Origin: Entophlyctis helioformis
Taxonomy: Eukaryota; Chytridiomycota; Chytridiomycetes; Chytridiales; Chytriomycetaceae
Direction of reading: 5' to 3'
DNA length: 64,000 nt
Assembly (NCBI GenBank): GCA_025526915.1
Contig: JAHLKH010000120.1
Span: 20,156 to 84,155 of the forward strand
Under the pieces are notes generated by a model. That model searched no databases, was not told where the DNA came from, and saw only the letters and a program-made list of their open reading frames with translations. This document shows, piece by piece, positions 11,922 through 20,604 of this stretch. Positions within the stretch are counted from its first letter, which is position 1; each line of letters opens with the position of its first letter. The position numbers were made by a program, and so were the translations under genes.

Positions 11922-12606
11922 TCTGGCTGCCTTGAACGACTCACTCGCACGCTCGCTCTGTTACTTACACTCTGTTACTTACACCCACTCGCCCACTCCC
12001 TCACGCCAGTCTGCCGTCCGTGCCGCAACAAAGCGCATCGTGCCCCTCTTTGACCGTGTGCTCGTTCAGAAGATCAAGCCCGTCGAGGTGCGCTGCCTGT
12101 CTTGTCTGTGTTGACTGTCTGCCTGTCTAGTCTGTCTGTCTGTCTGTCTGTCTGTCTGCCTGCCTGCCTTGACTGTCTTGCTACTCTCCTTCTCACTCAC
12201 TCACTCACTCACTCACTCACCTGTCCGGCTGGCTGGCCCGCTGCAGAGAACCGCCTCGGGTCTCTTCATCCCCGAAAAGGCCCAGGAGTCGCTCAACGAG
12301 GCCGTCGTCATTGCCGTCGGCCCCGGTGCGCCTGACAAGGTGCGTGCTGTTGGCCGCTGCCTTTGACCAGAGCTCTGTCCTGCCCTGCCCTGCCTTGCAA
12401 GCCACTCTCGCAGTCACTCACCCGTGTGCACATGCACATGCACATTCGCATCCCTTGGCATCGCTCAGGACGGTGCCATTCGTCCTCTTGCCGTCAAGGA
12501 GGGCGACCGCGTCCTCCTGCCTCCCTTTGGCGGAAACGCCCTCAAGTTTGGCCAGGACGAGTACACCCTCTACAGAGACTCGGAGCTTCTGGCCAAGCTC
12601 GAGTAA
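11860..12606 (+). CDS. HSP10: Mitochondrial co-chaperonin Hsp10
   Basis: Heptameric lid of Hsp60. The best model has four exons: 11860-11862 (the ATG alone), 12010-12087, 12247-12339 and 12469-12606, giving 103 aa. The protein begins MSAVRAATKRIVPLFDRVLV as in yeast Hsp10, then KTASGL-like RTASGLFIPEKAQESLNEAV, the mobile-loop region, VVIAVGPGAPDK and GDRVLLPPFGGNALKFG, with a stop after LLAKLE. Intron 1 begins directly after the start codon (ATG|GTGCGC) and contains a long CTGG tandem repeat; introns 2 and 3 hold CTGT and CTCA runs. The head-to-head HSP60 neighbour fits joint expression. Confidence 0.92.
11875..11930 (+). repeat. (CTGG)n microsatellite in HSP10 intron 1
   Basis: About thirteen CTGG units follow one another inside the first intron of HSP10, ending in an interrupted unit. 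Length variation here would be intronic. Confidence 0.9.
12129..12220 (+). repeat. (CTGT)n and (CTCA)n runs in HSP10 intron 2
   Basis: CTGT units at about 12129-12157 grade into CCTG units. A second run of CTCA units occupies about 12192-12220, just before the splice acceptor. Both are pyrimidine-rich on the sense strand. Confidence 0.85.
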
Positions 12607-12636
12607 TCTATTGTCACACCACCACCACCACCACGG

Positions 12637-12642
12637 AATAAA
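12637..12642 (+). terminator. poly(A) signal of HSP10
   Basis: AATAAA 30 nt after the HSP10 stop, preceded by a short CAC repeat. The remaining gap to 12908 shows no gene or clear motif. Confidence 0.6.
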
Positions 12643-12908
12643 CCCCACTATTGCATCGCATCGCATCGCATTGCATTCTTGCCAGCTCTCATGGGCCATG
12701 CCGACTGGAATGCACGATCGAGTGTGCACCTATGCACTCCCACTGCCGCATCGCCGTCTCGTGTACGCATAGCCATTCAGGAATGTGCATGGCAGGCACC
12801 GTGCTGCAGATCTGCAAGGCATGCACACCTGACTTGCTGTGATGCTCGCTGTTTTTCTTGGCCTCGTGGCGTCTGCCTCCGCTTTCAACAACATATTCGC
12901 CGCTCCTG

Positions 12909-13874
12909 ATGACCTACCTATCCGTCTTCACCCAGACATTCACCTATCCCTCGTGGTCCGTCGACAAGCTGCCATCTCTCGACGGCAAGGTCGCCATCGT
13001 CACTGGTGCTTCTGCCGGCCTCGGCAAGATCACGGCGCTCGAGCTCGCCCGCAAGGGAGCGCACGTCTTCTGTGCCGGCCGTTCGGCCGAAAAGACGCAG
13101 GCTGTCATCGATGAGATCGTCAAGGAGACGGGCAACCCCAAGGTCGAGCTGCTGCTTGCAGACTTTATGGACCTTGTCTCTGTGGAAGCGGCCTCCGATC
13201 AGTTCCTCAAGCGCAACCTGAAGCTGGACATCCTTGTCAACAACGCAGGGATCGTCCAGCCTGAATGGCACCTTTCCAAGCAGGGCATCGAGTCTGGGTT
13301 TGCCGTGAACCACTTTGCGACCGTTGTGTTCACGCTGCGGCTGCTGCCGGCGCTCAAGAAGGCGCCGTTGGCCCGCATCGTAAACCTGTCGAGCATCGCG
13401 CACACCAGCGTCACTGCGATCGGCTACGAGAGCTTCAATGATGACAGCAACCACGACTATAAACGTCGCTACAACGAAACCAAGCTCGCGAGCATGCACT
13501 TTACGCTGGAGCTGCAGCGCCGTCTGGAAGCCGCTGGCACCAACAACATCTACGTCAACGCGCTTCATCCCGGCATTGTCAAGACGGACATCTTTGAGGG
13601 CGCCCACAAAGCATCGCTGCTGGATTCGCTGGTTGTGCGCTTGGCCAATGCGGTGATGATCTCGCCCCAGAATGGTGCACTCACGCAGCTCTACGTCGCT
13701 GCGGATCCCGAGATCGAGGAGAAGCAGTACCGCGGCAAGTACTTTGTGCCCTATGCCACCCTTGCCGAGCCCAGCCCGCAGGCCAAGGACGAAAAGCTCG
13801 CCGCGCAGACATGGGAATGGACCGATCGCATCCTGCAGCAGCACTTCCGCAGCGGCTGGTCGTCGGCCGTTTGA
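12909..13874 (+). CDS. Short-chain dehydrogenase/reductase, copy 1
   Basis: Classical SDR of the retinol-dehydrogenase/WW-oxidoreductase-like group; the substrate cannot be told. A single exon encodes 321 aa. Seen in order: the cofactor motif TGASAGLG (residue about 36), the ARKGAHVFCAGR segment whose Arg suggests NADP(H), NNAG, the catalytic Ser in NLSSIAH, and the YNETK active-site pair. The start at MTYLSVFTQ is chosen because the downstream paralogue starts at the equivalent MTWGSVFTQ; an earlier in-frame ATG exists at 12858. A tandem duplicate follows 139 bp after its stop. Confidence 0.88.
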   Translation: MTYLSVFTQTFTYPSWSVDKLPSLDGKVAIVTGASAGLGKITALELARKGAHVFCAGRSAEKTQAVIDEIVKETGNPKVELLLADFMDLVSVEAASDQFLKRNLKLDILVNNAGIVQPEWHLSKQGIESGFAVNHFATVVFTLRLLPALKKAPLARIVNLSSIAHTSVTAIGYESFNDDSNHDYKRRYNETKLASMHFTLELQRRLEAAGTNNIYVNALHPGIVKTDIFEGAHKASLLDSLVVRLANAVMISPQNGALTQLYVAADPEIEEKQYRGKYFVPYATLAEPSPQAKDEKLAAQTWEWTDRILQQHFRSGWSSAV

Positions 13875-13929
13875 GCGGGTGTCTGCATGCCGTGTTCGAT
13901 GAATGAAAAGCGCGGCGTGTTGGCCTAGT

Positions 13930-13935
13930 CACGTG
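13930..13935. promoter_or_regulatory. CACGTG box upstream of SDR copy 2
   Basis: TCACGTGA-type palindrome 79 nt before the start codon of the second SDR. The same hexamer occurs singly before the DDT gene (20039) and in pairs before CSN3, the TPR gene and the PDE gene, so it may be a common bHLH-type site in this genome. Confidence 0.35.
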
Positions 13936-14013
13936 ACTGCATGCGGCAAGGCAGCCGTTATCGTCGGCCGCAAATATCCGCCCGCTCGCCGTCACATCCA
14001 CATCTCCTTCACG

Positions 14014-14982
14014 ATGACCTGGGGTTCCGTCTTCACGCAGGCCTTCACGCACCCGTCCTGGTCCGTCGCCCAGCTGCCGTCGCTCGAGGGCAAGGTCGCC
14101 CTCGTCACCGGCGCCTCGGCCGGCCTCGGCAAGGTCACGGCGCTCGAGCTCGCCCGCAAGGGTGCGCATGTCTTCTGTGCGGGTCGTTCGGCCGAAAAGA
14201 CGGGTAACGCCATCGAGGAGATCAAGCGCGACACGGGCAACACCAGGGTCGAGCTGCTGCTGGTCGACTTTATGGACCTCGTCTCGGTCGAGGCTGCCGC
14301 CGACGCCTTCCTCAAGCGCGGCCTCAAGCTCGACATCCTCGTCAACAACGCCGGCGTGATGCACACGCCCTGGGACTTTTCCAAGCAGCGCATCGAGTCG
14401 CAGTTTGCCACGAACCACTTTGCGACCGTTGTGTTCACGCTGCGGCTGCTGCCGGCGCTCAAGAAGGCGCCGTCGGCCCGCATCGTCAACCTGTCGAGCC
14501 TTGCCCACGCGATGGGCAATGCCGACGGCATCCGCTACGCCAACCTTGACGACGAGGCCGGCTACGACAAGGAGAAGCGCTACTGCGAGACCAAGATGGC
14601 CAACATCCACTTTACGCGCGAGCTGCAGCGCCGCCTCGAGGCCAAGGGCATCAAGAACATTTACGTCAACGCCGTGCACCCGGGCGTCGTGGCCACGGAG
14701 CTCTCGCGCCACATGGACAAGGCCACCAGAGAGTCTGCCGCCATGCTCGTGTTCCGCGCGCTGGCCATCAAGGCCGATAAGGGTGCTCTGACCCAGATCT
14801 ACGTTGCCGCCGATCCCGACATTGAGCGTCTGCAGTATCGCGGCCGCTACTTTGTGCCCTTTGGCGCCTTGGCCGAGCCCAACAAGGCCGCCAAGGACGA
14901 CGCGCTCGCTCTCAAGACGTGGGAGTGGACCGATCGCATCCTGCAGGAGCGTTTCCGCAAGAACTGGTCGTCCGAGATCTGA
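14014..14982 (+). CDS. Short-chain dehydrogenase/reductase, copy 2
   Basis: Tandem paralogue of the preceding gene, single exon, 322 aa. The same layout is seen: PSWSVAQLPSLEGKVALVTG, TGASAGLG, ARKGAHVFCAGRSAEKTG, DILVNNAG, NLSSLAHA, YCETK and a shared C-terminal KTWEWTDRILQ. The two proteins align without large gaps and are clearly similar throughout, including the unusual N- and C-terminal tails, so the duplication covered the whole gene. Substrate unknown. A 5' CACGTG box is present here but not in the gap before copy 1. Confidence 0.88.
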   Translation: MTWGSVFTQAFTHPSWSVAQLPSLEGKVALVTGASAGLGKVTALELARKGAHVFCAGRSAEKTGNAIEEIKRDTGNTRVELLLVDFMDLVSVEAAADAFLKRGLKLDILVNNAGVMHTPWDFSKQRIESQFATNHFATVVFTLRLLPALKKAPSARIVNLSSLAHAMGNADGIRYANLDDEAGYDKEKRYCETKMANIHFTRELQRRLEAKGIKNIYVNAVHPGVVATELSRHMDKATRESAAMLVFRALAIKADKGALTQIYVAADPDIERLQYRGRYFVPFGALAEPNKAAKDDALALKTWEWTDRILQERFRKNWSSEI

Positions 14983-15155
14983 GCGGATGGCCCAATCACG
15001 GATGGCCCAGTCTTGCGTGACACGCTCCCTCTGACACTCTGTTTTCCATGGCGTCTCGAAGCATTTTGGCATGTTGTCGTTGTTGTTTTCTTGTCGCACG
15101 CAGTTGCTTGGCCTGTGGATCCGCTTGCCAATGAAGCTCTGATGTGACACGACCG

Positions 15156-15161
15156 TTTATT
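15156..15161 (-). terminator. poly(A) signal of D-2-hydroxyglutarate dehydrogenase
   Basis: AATAAA on the minus strand 45 nt beyond the stop of the dehydrogenase at 15206. The 15000-15150 part of this convergent gap carries nothing else recognisable. Confidence 0.55.
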
Positions 15162-15205
15162 GTTGCAGACTCGTTCCACGCATCATGGCCGGCCCCTTGT
15201 GCCAG

Positions 15206-17212
15206 CTATGCAGGTCCCTTGCCAGCAAAGTACTTGTATGGATTCAGGATGCCGTTGGGGTCAAACAGGGCCTTGGTACGCTGCATGAGCGCAATCGTCT
15301 CGGGCGACTTGGAGTAGCCGAGGTAGGGTGCCTTCATGAGACCCAGGCCATGCTCGGCGGATATAGAGCCCTGCGCATCCTGGACGAGCTGGTAGATGTG
15401 CGGCTCAATGGCATCCTCAATGTTCCGCGACCAGCCAGAGGTGGTGATGTTGAGATGCAGGTTGCCATCGCCCATGTGGCCAAACCCGACAATGTGGCTG
15501 ACGCGATCTCCGCCCGAGGATGGTGCACCACCCTCGGCCTCGGAGGCAGAAAAGAGCTTCTTGGCCGTGAGGTGACGGCGCATTTCGTCAACGAGCGAGT
15601 ACAGTTTGGACACGGGAACGCTCAGATCGTACTTGAAGTTGCCGCCCTCCTTGGCACACGCTTCGGGAATGGACTCGCGGATGTTCCAAAACGCAGCGAG
15701 TTGAGTGGCATCCTGCGCAAGCGTGCCGTCCACCACAATCTCGTCGCCCATGACGCGCTCCAGGAACGTGGCTAGCTTGGCATCGTCATGCTCCTTGCTG
15801 GATCCGCTCGTCTCAATCAGCACGTAAAACGGCGTCTGGGTGTCGAACGGCTCGCGGGCACCTGCAATGTGCTTGCGGACCAGGTTCATGCATTGGCGGT
15901 CAAAGAACTCGAACGCTGACAGGATCTCGCCCAGATCCGTCTTGGCATGCTTGAACAGAGCCAGAACGGACTCGTAGCTGTCCAGGCCGAGCAGTGCTGG
16001 ATGTGCACATGCGTTGGCGCCATTTGGATGGGGGTTAGACGAAGGCTGCCACAGACGCACGAACAAGCGCATGGCTTACCGACATTGACGGCCTTGGGCC
16101 TGGGGGGAGTCAGGATCGACACCGAGGTGATGATGCCCAGCGTGCCTTCCGAGCCAATAAAGAGCTGCTTGAGATCGTAGCCCGTGTTGTCCTTGCGCAA
16201 GGGCTTGCCGAGTTCAAGAATGGTACCATCGGCCAGCACAACCTCGAGAGAGAGAACCGTGCCGTGGAGGCTGCCGTAGCGCAGTAGTCTCAAGCCGCCT
16301 GCATTCGTGGCGACATTGCCGCCAATGTGGCAGCTTCCCTTGGCACCCAGATCTGCAAGGAGGGGGCATGGACGAGGTGAGTGCCAGCTGGCAGCGATCA
16401 AGACGAGAAGAGGACAAGGACAGCGAGAGCAGACCCACCCAGCGGCATCATATAGCCACGCTCGGCGAGCCAGTTGTCGAGCACCTCGAGAATGCATCCC
16501 GAGTCGCATGTGAGGATGCCCGAGACGTGGTCAAAGTCGCGGATGCGGTTGAGGCTCTGGGTGCTGAGCACAATCTCGTCGTGGACAGGAACGCTGCCGC
16601 CCACAAGGCCCGTGTTTCCGCCCTGCGGAACGACAGCAATGCGGTGCTCGTTGCAGTAGCGAAGGACCTGGGACACCTGCTCGGTCGTCTTTGGGCGGAG
16701 CACAAGTCGGGACTGTCCACGGAACTTGCGCATCCAGTCCTGCACGTGCCGGCGGGACAGGTGGTCAGGTCAGGTCAGCACGAGCTGCTTTGTCAGCGCG
16801 GCCGACTTGGCACGGCATGCATGGCGGCTGTGCCCGAGGGCCGTACCTCGTTGAACGGCTCGACCGCCTCTGGCTGCGTGTCTGCAGACAGGACGCTGCT
16901 CTCGTGTGGCAGCATCGCCCGAAAGGCAGCAATGTCCTGGGCCGTCAGACGCTTGAAGCGGGCATCTCGAACGAGCGATGGCAGACGCTCGGCAGTGAGC
17001 GGCACAGCCTTGCGAGATGCACTCGCTGAAGGGGCCGATGCATGCAGAGGGGCAATGGCAGTGGTGCCGAGCCTGCGCAGGGAAGGTGCAGACACTGTTT
17101 GGGTGTGCGGAGCACTCGCGGCAGCAGCCAGAGCAGCGGTTGCTCGGCGCGCGGCCATCGGACGACAGCGGAGCAGCAGCAGCATGTTGATGAGGGTCAA
17201 GCCAAGATTCAT
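15206..17212 (-). CDS. D2HGDH: D-2-hydroxyglutarate dehydrogenase (FAD-linked, mitochondrial)
   Basis: Oxidises D-2-hydroxyglutarate to 2-oxoglutarate; Dld2/Dld3 and human D2HGDH family rather than short D-lactate dehydrogenases. Four exons join in frame: 17212-16847, 16739-16439, 16352-16080 and 15996-15206 (576 aa). FAD-binding motifs are [15 protein letters not shown] and [20 protein letters not shown]. The C-terminal domain has [30 protein letters not shown] with the metal-binding histidines, and [18 protein letters not shown]. The first ATG ([10 protein letters not shown]) is used; starting at 17158 ([15 protein letters not shown]) would give a cleaner mitochondrial presequence and 558 aa. 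It diverges from a WD40 gene. Confidence 0.93.
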
Positions 17213-18142
17213 TCGAAAGGGGCCACGAGCCAGGGGGCCAGTGGGGGTTGGGGGCAGAGGGCCAGGGGGCCAGGGGGTTGTGGGCTGTGGGGGCCGGCGA
17301 GGCAGCGACTTGCCACAACATATCCAAGTTACTCGCCGTGTCCGACAGTGAGGCCAAGGCGGCAACGGCACTGGACATGGGGAGGTTAACTGTGGACAGC
17401 TGACGGCAGGACACGGCCACACGGCCAGGCACTGGCGGCGGTGGTGGTGGTGGTGGTGGTGGTGGTGGTGGCACAGCAGGCAGAGAGGAGAGACAGCAAG
17501 AGACAGCAAGAGACAGGCAGGCACAGCGAGACAGGCACAGAGCAGCACTGGCTGCTGGACAGCCAGAGAGCTCACTTGGTTTAGGTCTTTGCAACGAGCT
17601 GGATCTGACGGTGCGGGCTGGGCCACGGCGACACCACCAGCGAGTGCTGCACGACTCGGATGGTGCCGGTGGCCAGCAACAAGGGGCGGTAGATCTAGGT
17701 CGTCTGCAAAACACCCAACCAAATGGCTCGCTGGCTGCCCTGCATGGCCGCGTGCTCTGGCCACCTTGTCTTGCCGTGCCATGTTGTCCCGTGTGTGGCT
17801 TGGCCCAAGAGAGAGGAGAGCGAGGCAGTGAGCGAGGAGTGGTGGTTGCTGGGCAGCGATGCGAAGCGGGAGCCCCGAGCCCTTTTATAGTCGGGCATTG
17901 GGCCAGCAAATGCCATCCCAAAACCTCCGCCCCATCATCTGCGCTGGGCCCGACTGCGCAGCGTGCGTCCCAACCTCCGCCTCCGACTGTTGCTGTCCGT
18001 TGTGCGACATCCAGCTCCTGACCTCCGCCTCCGCCTCCGCCCAACGTGCTCATCTTGCCCAACGTGTCCATCGTGTCCATCGTCCAACGTGCCCAGCCAC
18101 CTCCGCGTGGTCGGGGTTCGCATCTCGCACCACATCGGCAAC
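17213..18142. other. Divergent intergenic region with simple repeats
   Basis: 930 bp between the dehydrogenase and WD40 starts. It contains a GGT run at about 17437-17471, followed by AGACAGCAAG-like and CAGGCAC repeats to about 17540. Read on the minus strand these are pyrimidine-rich like the introns of this genome, so a 5' UTR intron of the dehydrogenase is possible. No separate gene is supported. Confidence 0.5.
17437..17471 (+). repeat. (GGT)n microsatellite
   Basis: About eleven GGT units in the dehydrogenase upstream region. Confidence 0.9.
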
Positions 18143-19957
18143 ATGATCGCAACGTCCCGGGAAAACTTCTTTGAGAGCGACCGCACGCTCGAGCTCAAGC
18201 AGGCCCGCAAGGCCAAGCAGGCCGTTGTTGCCAACAGAGGATCCCCGCTGGCCGTGCCGTCCAAGGTCCTTGCCCTTGAGCTGGTGTCTGCCCCGCCTGC
18301 CGACCTGTCGTTTGGATCCAACGAACAGCCGGCGACGCTTGCCTATGTTGGTGAAGCCGGACATGTTGCACGCAAGCTGAACCTGCAGGTCCGTGTGCGA
18401 CACTGTCTGTCTGTCTGTCTGTCTGTGAGCCAAGGCAGCATGTGCATGTACATGTGCTTGTGCATGTATGCTGGCCGAGTGGCTGACCGACTTGCGCATC
18501 GACAGACCGGCGCAACCCTCAAGGTGTTCCGTGGCCACTCTGGCCCTGTAACGTCGCTTGCTGTTGTGTACGACAGCAACGGTGCCGATGTGTCGCTCTT
18601 CACAGGCTCGTGGGACAAGACCATCCGCAAGTGGAGCACGGCTGTAAGGACGGCAATGCGGCCCTGCTGGCTGGCGTTCGCTGCTGACCCTGGGCGGCAT
18701 GGCATGGCTCGCTATACAGGACGAGAGCCAGATCCTGTGCATCTCGTTCCACAACGACTTTGTCAAGAGCCTGCGCTTGTTTGGCAGCCATCTGTACAGC
18801 GCATCTGCAGACAAGACCATCTGCAAGTGGGATGCCGACACGGGTGCCCATGTCAAGGTCTTCCGTGGCCACCGTCGCGCTGTGGAGGACATTGTGCTCT
18901 CTGCCGACGGCTCTGTCCTGTTCTCGGCCTCGTCTGACAACACGATCCGCAAATGGAGCACTGTCTCGGGATCTGAGCTGGCCGTGCTGGTGGGCCACGA
19001 GACGTCAGTGTACGGCCTTGCCCTGTCTGCGGACGAGTGCGAGCTGTGGTCGGGTGCGTTCAATCAAACACCGAGCATATGGCGCTGCTGCATGCACACT
19101 GACGTGAACGTTTGTGTGGCAGTTTCGGCCGACAAGTCAGCCAAGCGATGGGATCTGGAGGTCAGCTTGCGGCGTGGGCACTGTCCAGCGGCGCCTCTGT
19201 CTTGTGCGCTTGCTGACCCTCTGACGACACGTGCAACGCATGCAGACCAACACACAGGTCACCACGTTTGTGCATCCAGACTTTGCCAAGTCGATCCAGA
19301 TCATTGGCGAGACTGGACTGATCGCCACGGGGTGCCGCGACGAGAACATCCGGATCTGGAATGCTGCAGTAAGACGGAGGCTGCCAGAGACTGCTGCTCA
19401 AGCGCAGTGACAGGACGCGTCGGCTGACTCGCAGGCTGTTGCGTCGTTTCTGCAGACTGAAAAGTGCGTCAAGGTGATCGAGGCACACACGGACGAAGTG
19501 TCGACGATCCAGCTTGCGTCCAACCACACGCTGTGGACTGGATCGCTCGACTGCACCATTCGATCGTGGAGCCTGTGTGAGTTTGTGCAGGATTGCCTTG
19601 GTTGGCCCTGGTTGGCCCTGGTTGGCCCTGGTTGGAAAGCGTGGAGCATTCCACAGACGACTGATGCGCGCAATGGCAATGGTTGTGCACATTCTGTTAG
19701 CGGAAGAGCTTGCATCAGACGCGACCGCTGCAACGGATATGGACATGGACACGGGCGCGGCCGTCGCTGGCTCTGGCTCTGGCGCTGGCTATGGTGCTGA
19801 TGCTCAGCAGGCCGTGGATGACAAGGTGGACGCGTCTTCAGCAAGCGTGACGACAGGGGCGGCAGCAGCTGGCGAGGCGGATCAGCCCAAGGCGTCGATG
19901 CTGACCGAGGAAGAAGAGCGCGAGCTAGCAGAGCTGATGGATGACGATGATGCGTGA
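18143..19957 (+). CDS. WD40-repeat protein with acidic C-terminus (function unknown)
   Basis: Starts MIATSRENFFESDRTLELKQ and has about seven exons with short introns. WD blades seen: GATLKVFRGHSGPVTSLAVV ... GSWDKTIRKWST, SASADKTICKWDADTGAHVK, FRGHRRAVEDIVLSADGSVL, SASSDNTIRKWSTVSG, VSADKSAKRWD, ATGCRDENIRIWNA and EAHTDEVSTIQLASNHTLWT ... GSLDCTIRSWSL. The tail after the propeller is Ala/Asp-rich and ends EEEERELAELMDDDDA. One intron (about 18390-18504) has a CTGT run; another (about 19577-19690) carries a 10-bp tandem repeat. I cannot assign it to a named family; it is a scaffold by fold only. Confidence 0.8.
19596..19635 (+). repeat. 10-bp tandem repeat (CCCTGGTTGG x4) in an intron
   Basis: Four near-perfect copies of a 10-bp unit lie just after the donor site of the last intron of the WD40 gene. 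Confidence 0.85.
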
Positions 19958-20018
19958 TGCGTGATGCGTGATGCATGAGAGCTGCGTGAGGAGGTGCTGC
20001 CCCTCGTTGTGGCGAGCC

Positions 20019-20024
20019 AATAAA
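20019..20024 (+). terminator. poly(A) signal of the WD40 gene
   Basis: AATAAA 62 nt after the WD40 stop codon. The rest of the gap to 20300 contains a CACGTG at 20039-20044 and short GCCTTCCTCT and AAGCGTCTG direct repeats. Confidence 0.55.
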
Positions 20025-20038
20025 GCGTCGCATGTGGT

Positions 20039-20044
20039 CACGTG
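20039..20044. promoter_or_regulatory. CACGTG box upstream of the DDT/WHIM gene
   Basis: TCACGTGA palindrome 257 nt before the proposed start of the downstream gene. Inferred site only. Confidence 0.3.
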
Positions 20045-20300
20045 AGGCGCAGTGGCTGCCAACGCCAACGGTCGCCTTACAACCTTCCATCCCTGAGAAT
20101 TGCCTTCCTCTGACGCCTTCCTCTGCCGCCTTCCTCTGCCGCCCATCGCCCGCAAGCCCGAGCAAGCGTCTGCGGAGCAAGCGTCTGAGCAAGCGTCTGG
20201 CGGTCTGCGCCGAGCAAGCATCCGAGCCACTGGACCCTATCCGCATGGACGCAGGCAGGCAGCGCATCGTCGTCGGCCCGTGGCCACAGAGCCGCTGCAG

Positions 20301-20558
20301 ATGACGCCCGTGCCGAGCATGCTGCCCACCACTCGCCCGGCCTCGCAGGTGGGCCGGACCATCCTCAGCGCCAGCTGGCACAGCAGCAGCCCGTGCAGCA
20401 GCCTGTTCAACTGCCCGTGCAGCAGTCCTACTCGACCGCCAACGGAGCCGCCCAAATCCCGTTGCCACCACTTCAAGGCTCGCACCACCCTCTTCATCAT
20501 CACCTGCCGCCAGATCAGCACCACGATCCACATCTGTACCAGCCCGGACAGCTCCAAG

Positions 20559-20604
<46 letters not shown>

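Noticed and set aside
12839..13114. Frame beginning with a signal-peptide-like MLAVFLGLVASASAF
   Set aside because: It is out of frame with the first short-chain dehydrogenase and becomes a shadow of it after about 30 codons; coincidence.
13681..15150. 489-codon minus-strand frame antisense to both dehydrogenases
   Set aside because: Antisense mirror of the GC-rich SDR genes; the composition repeats between copies exactly because the genes are duplicates.
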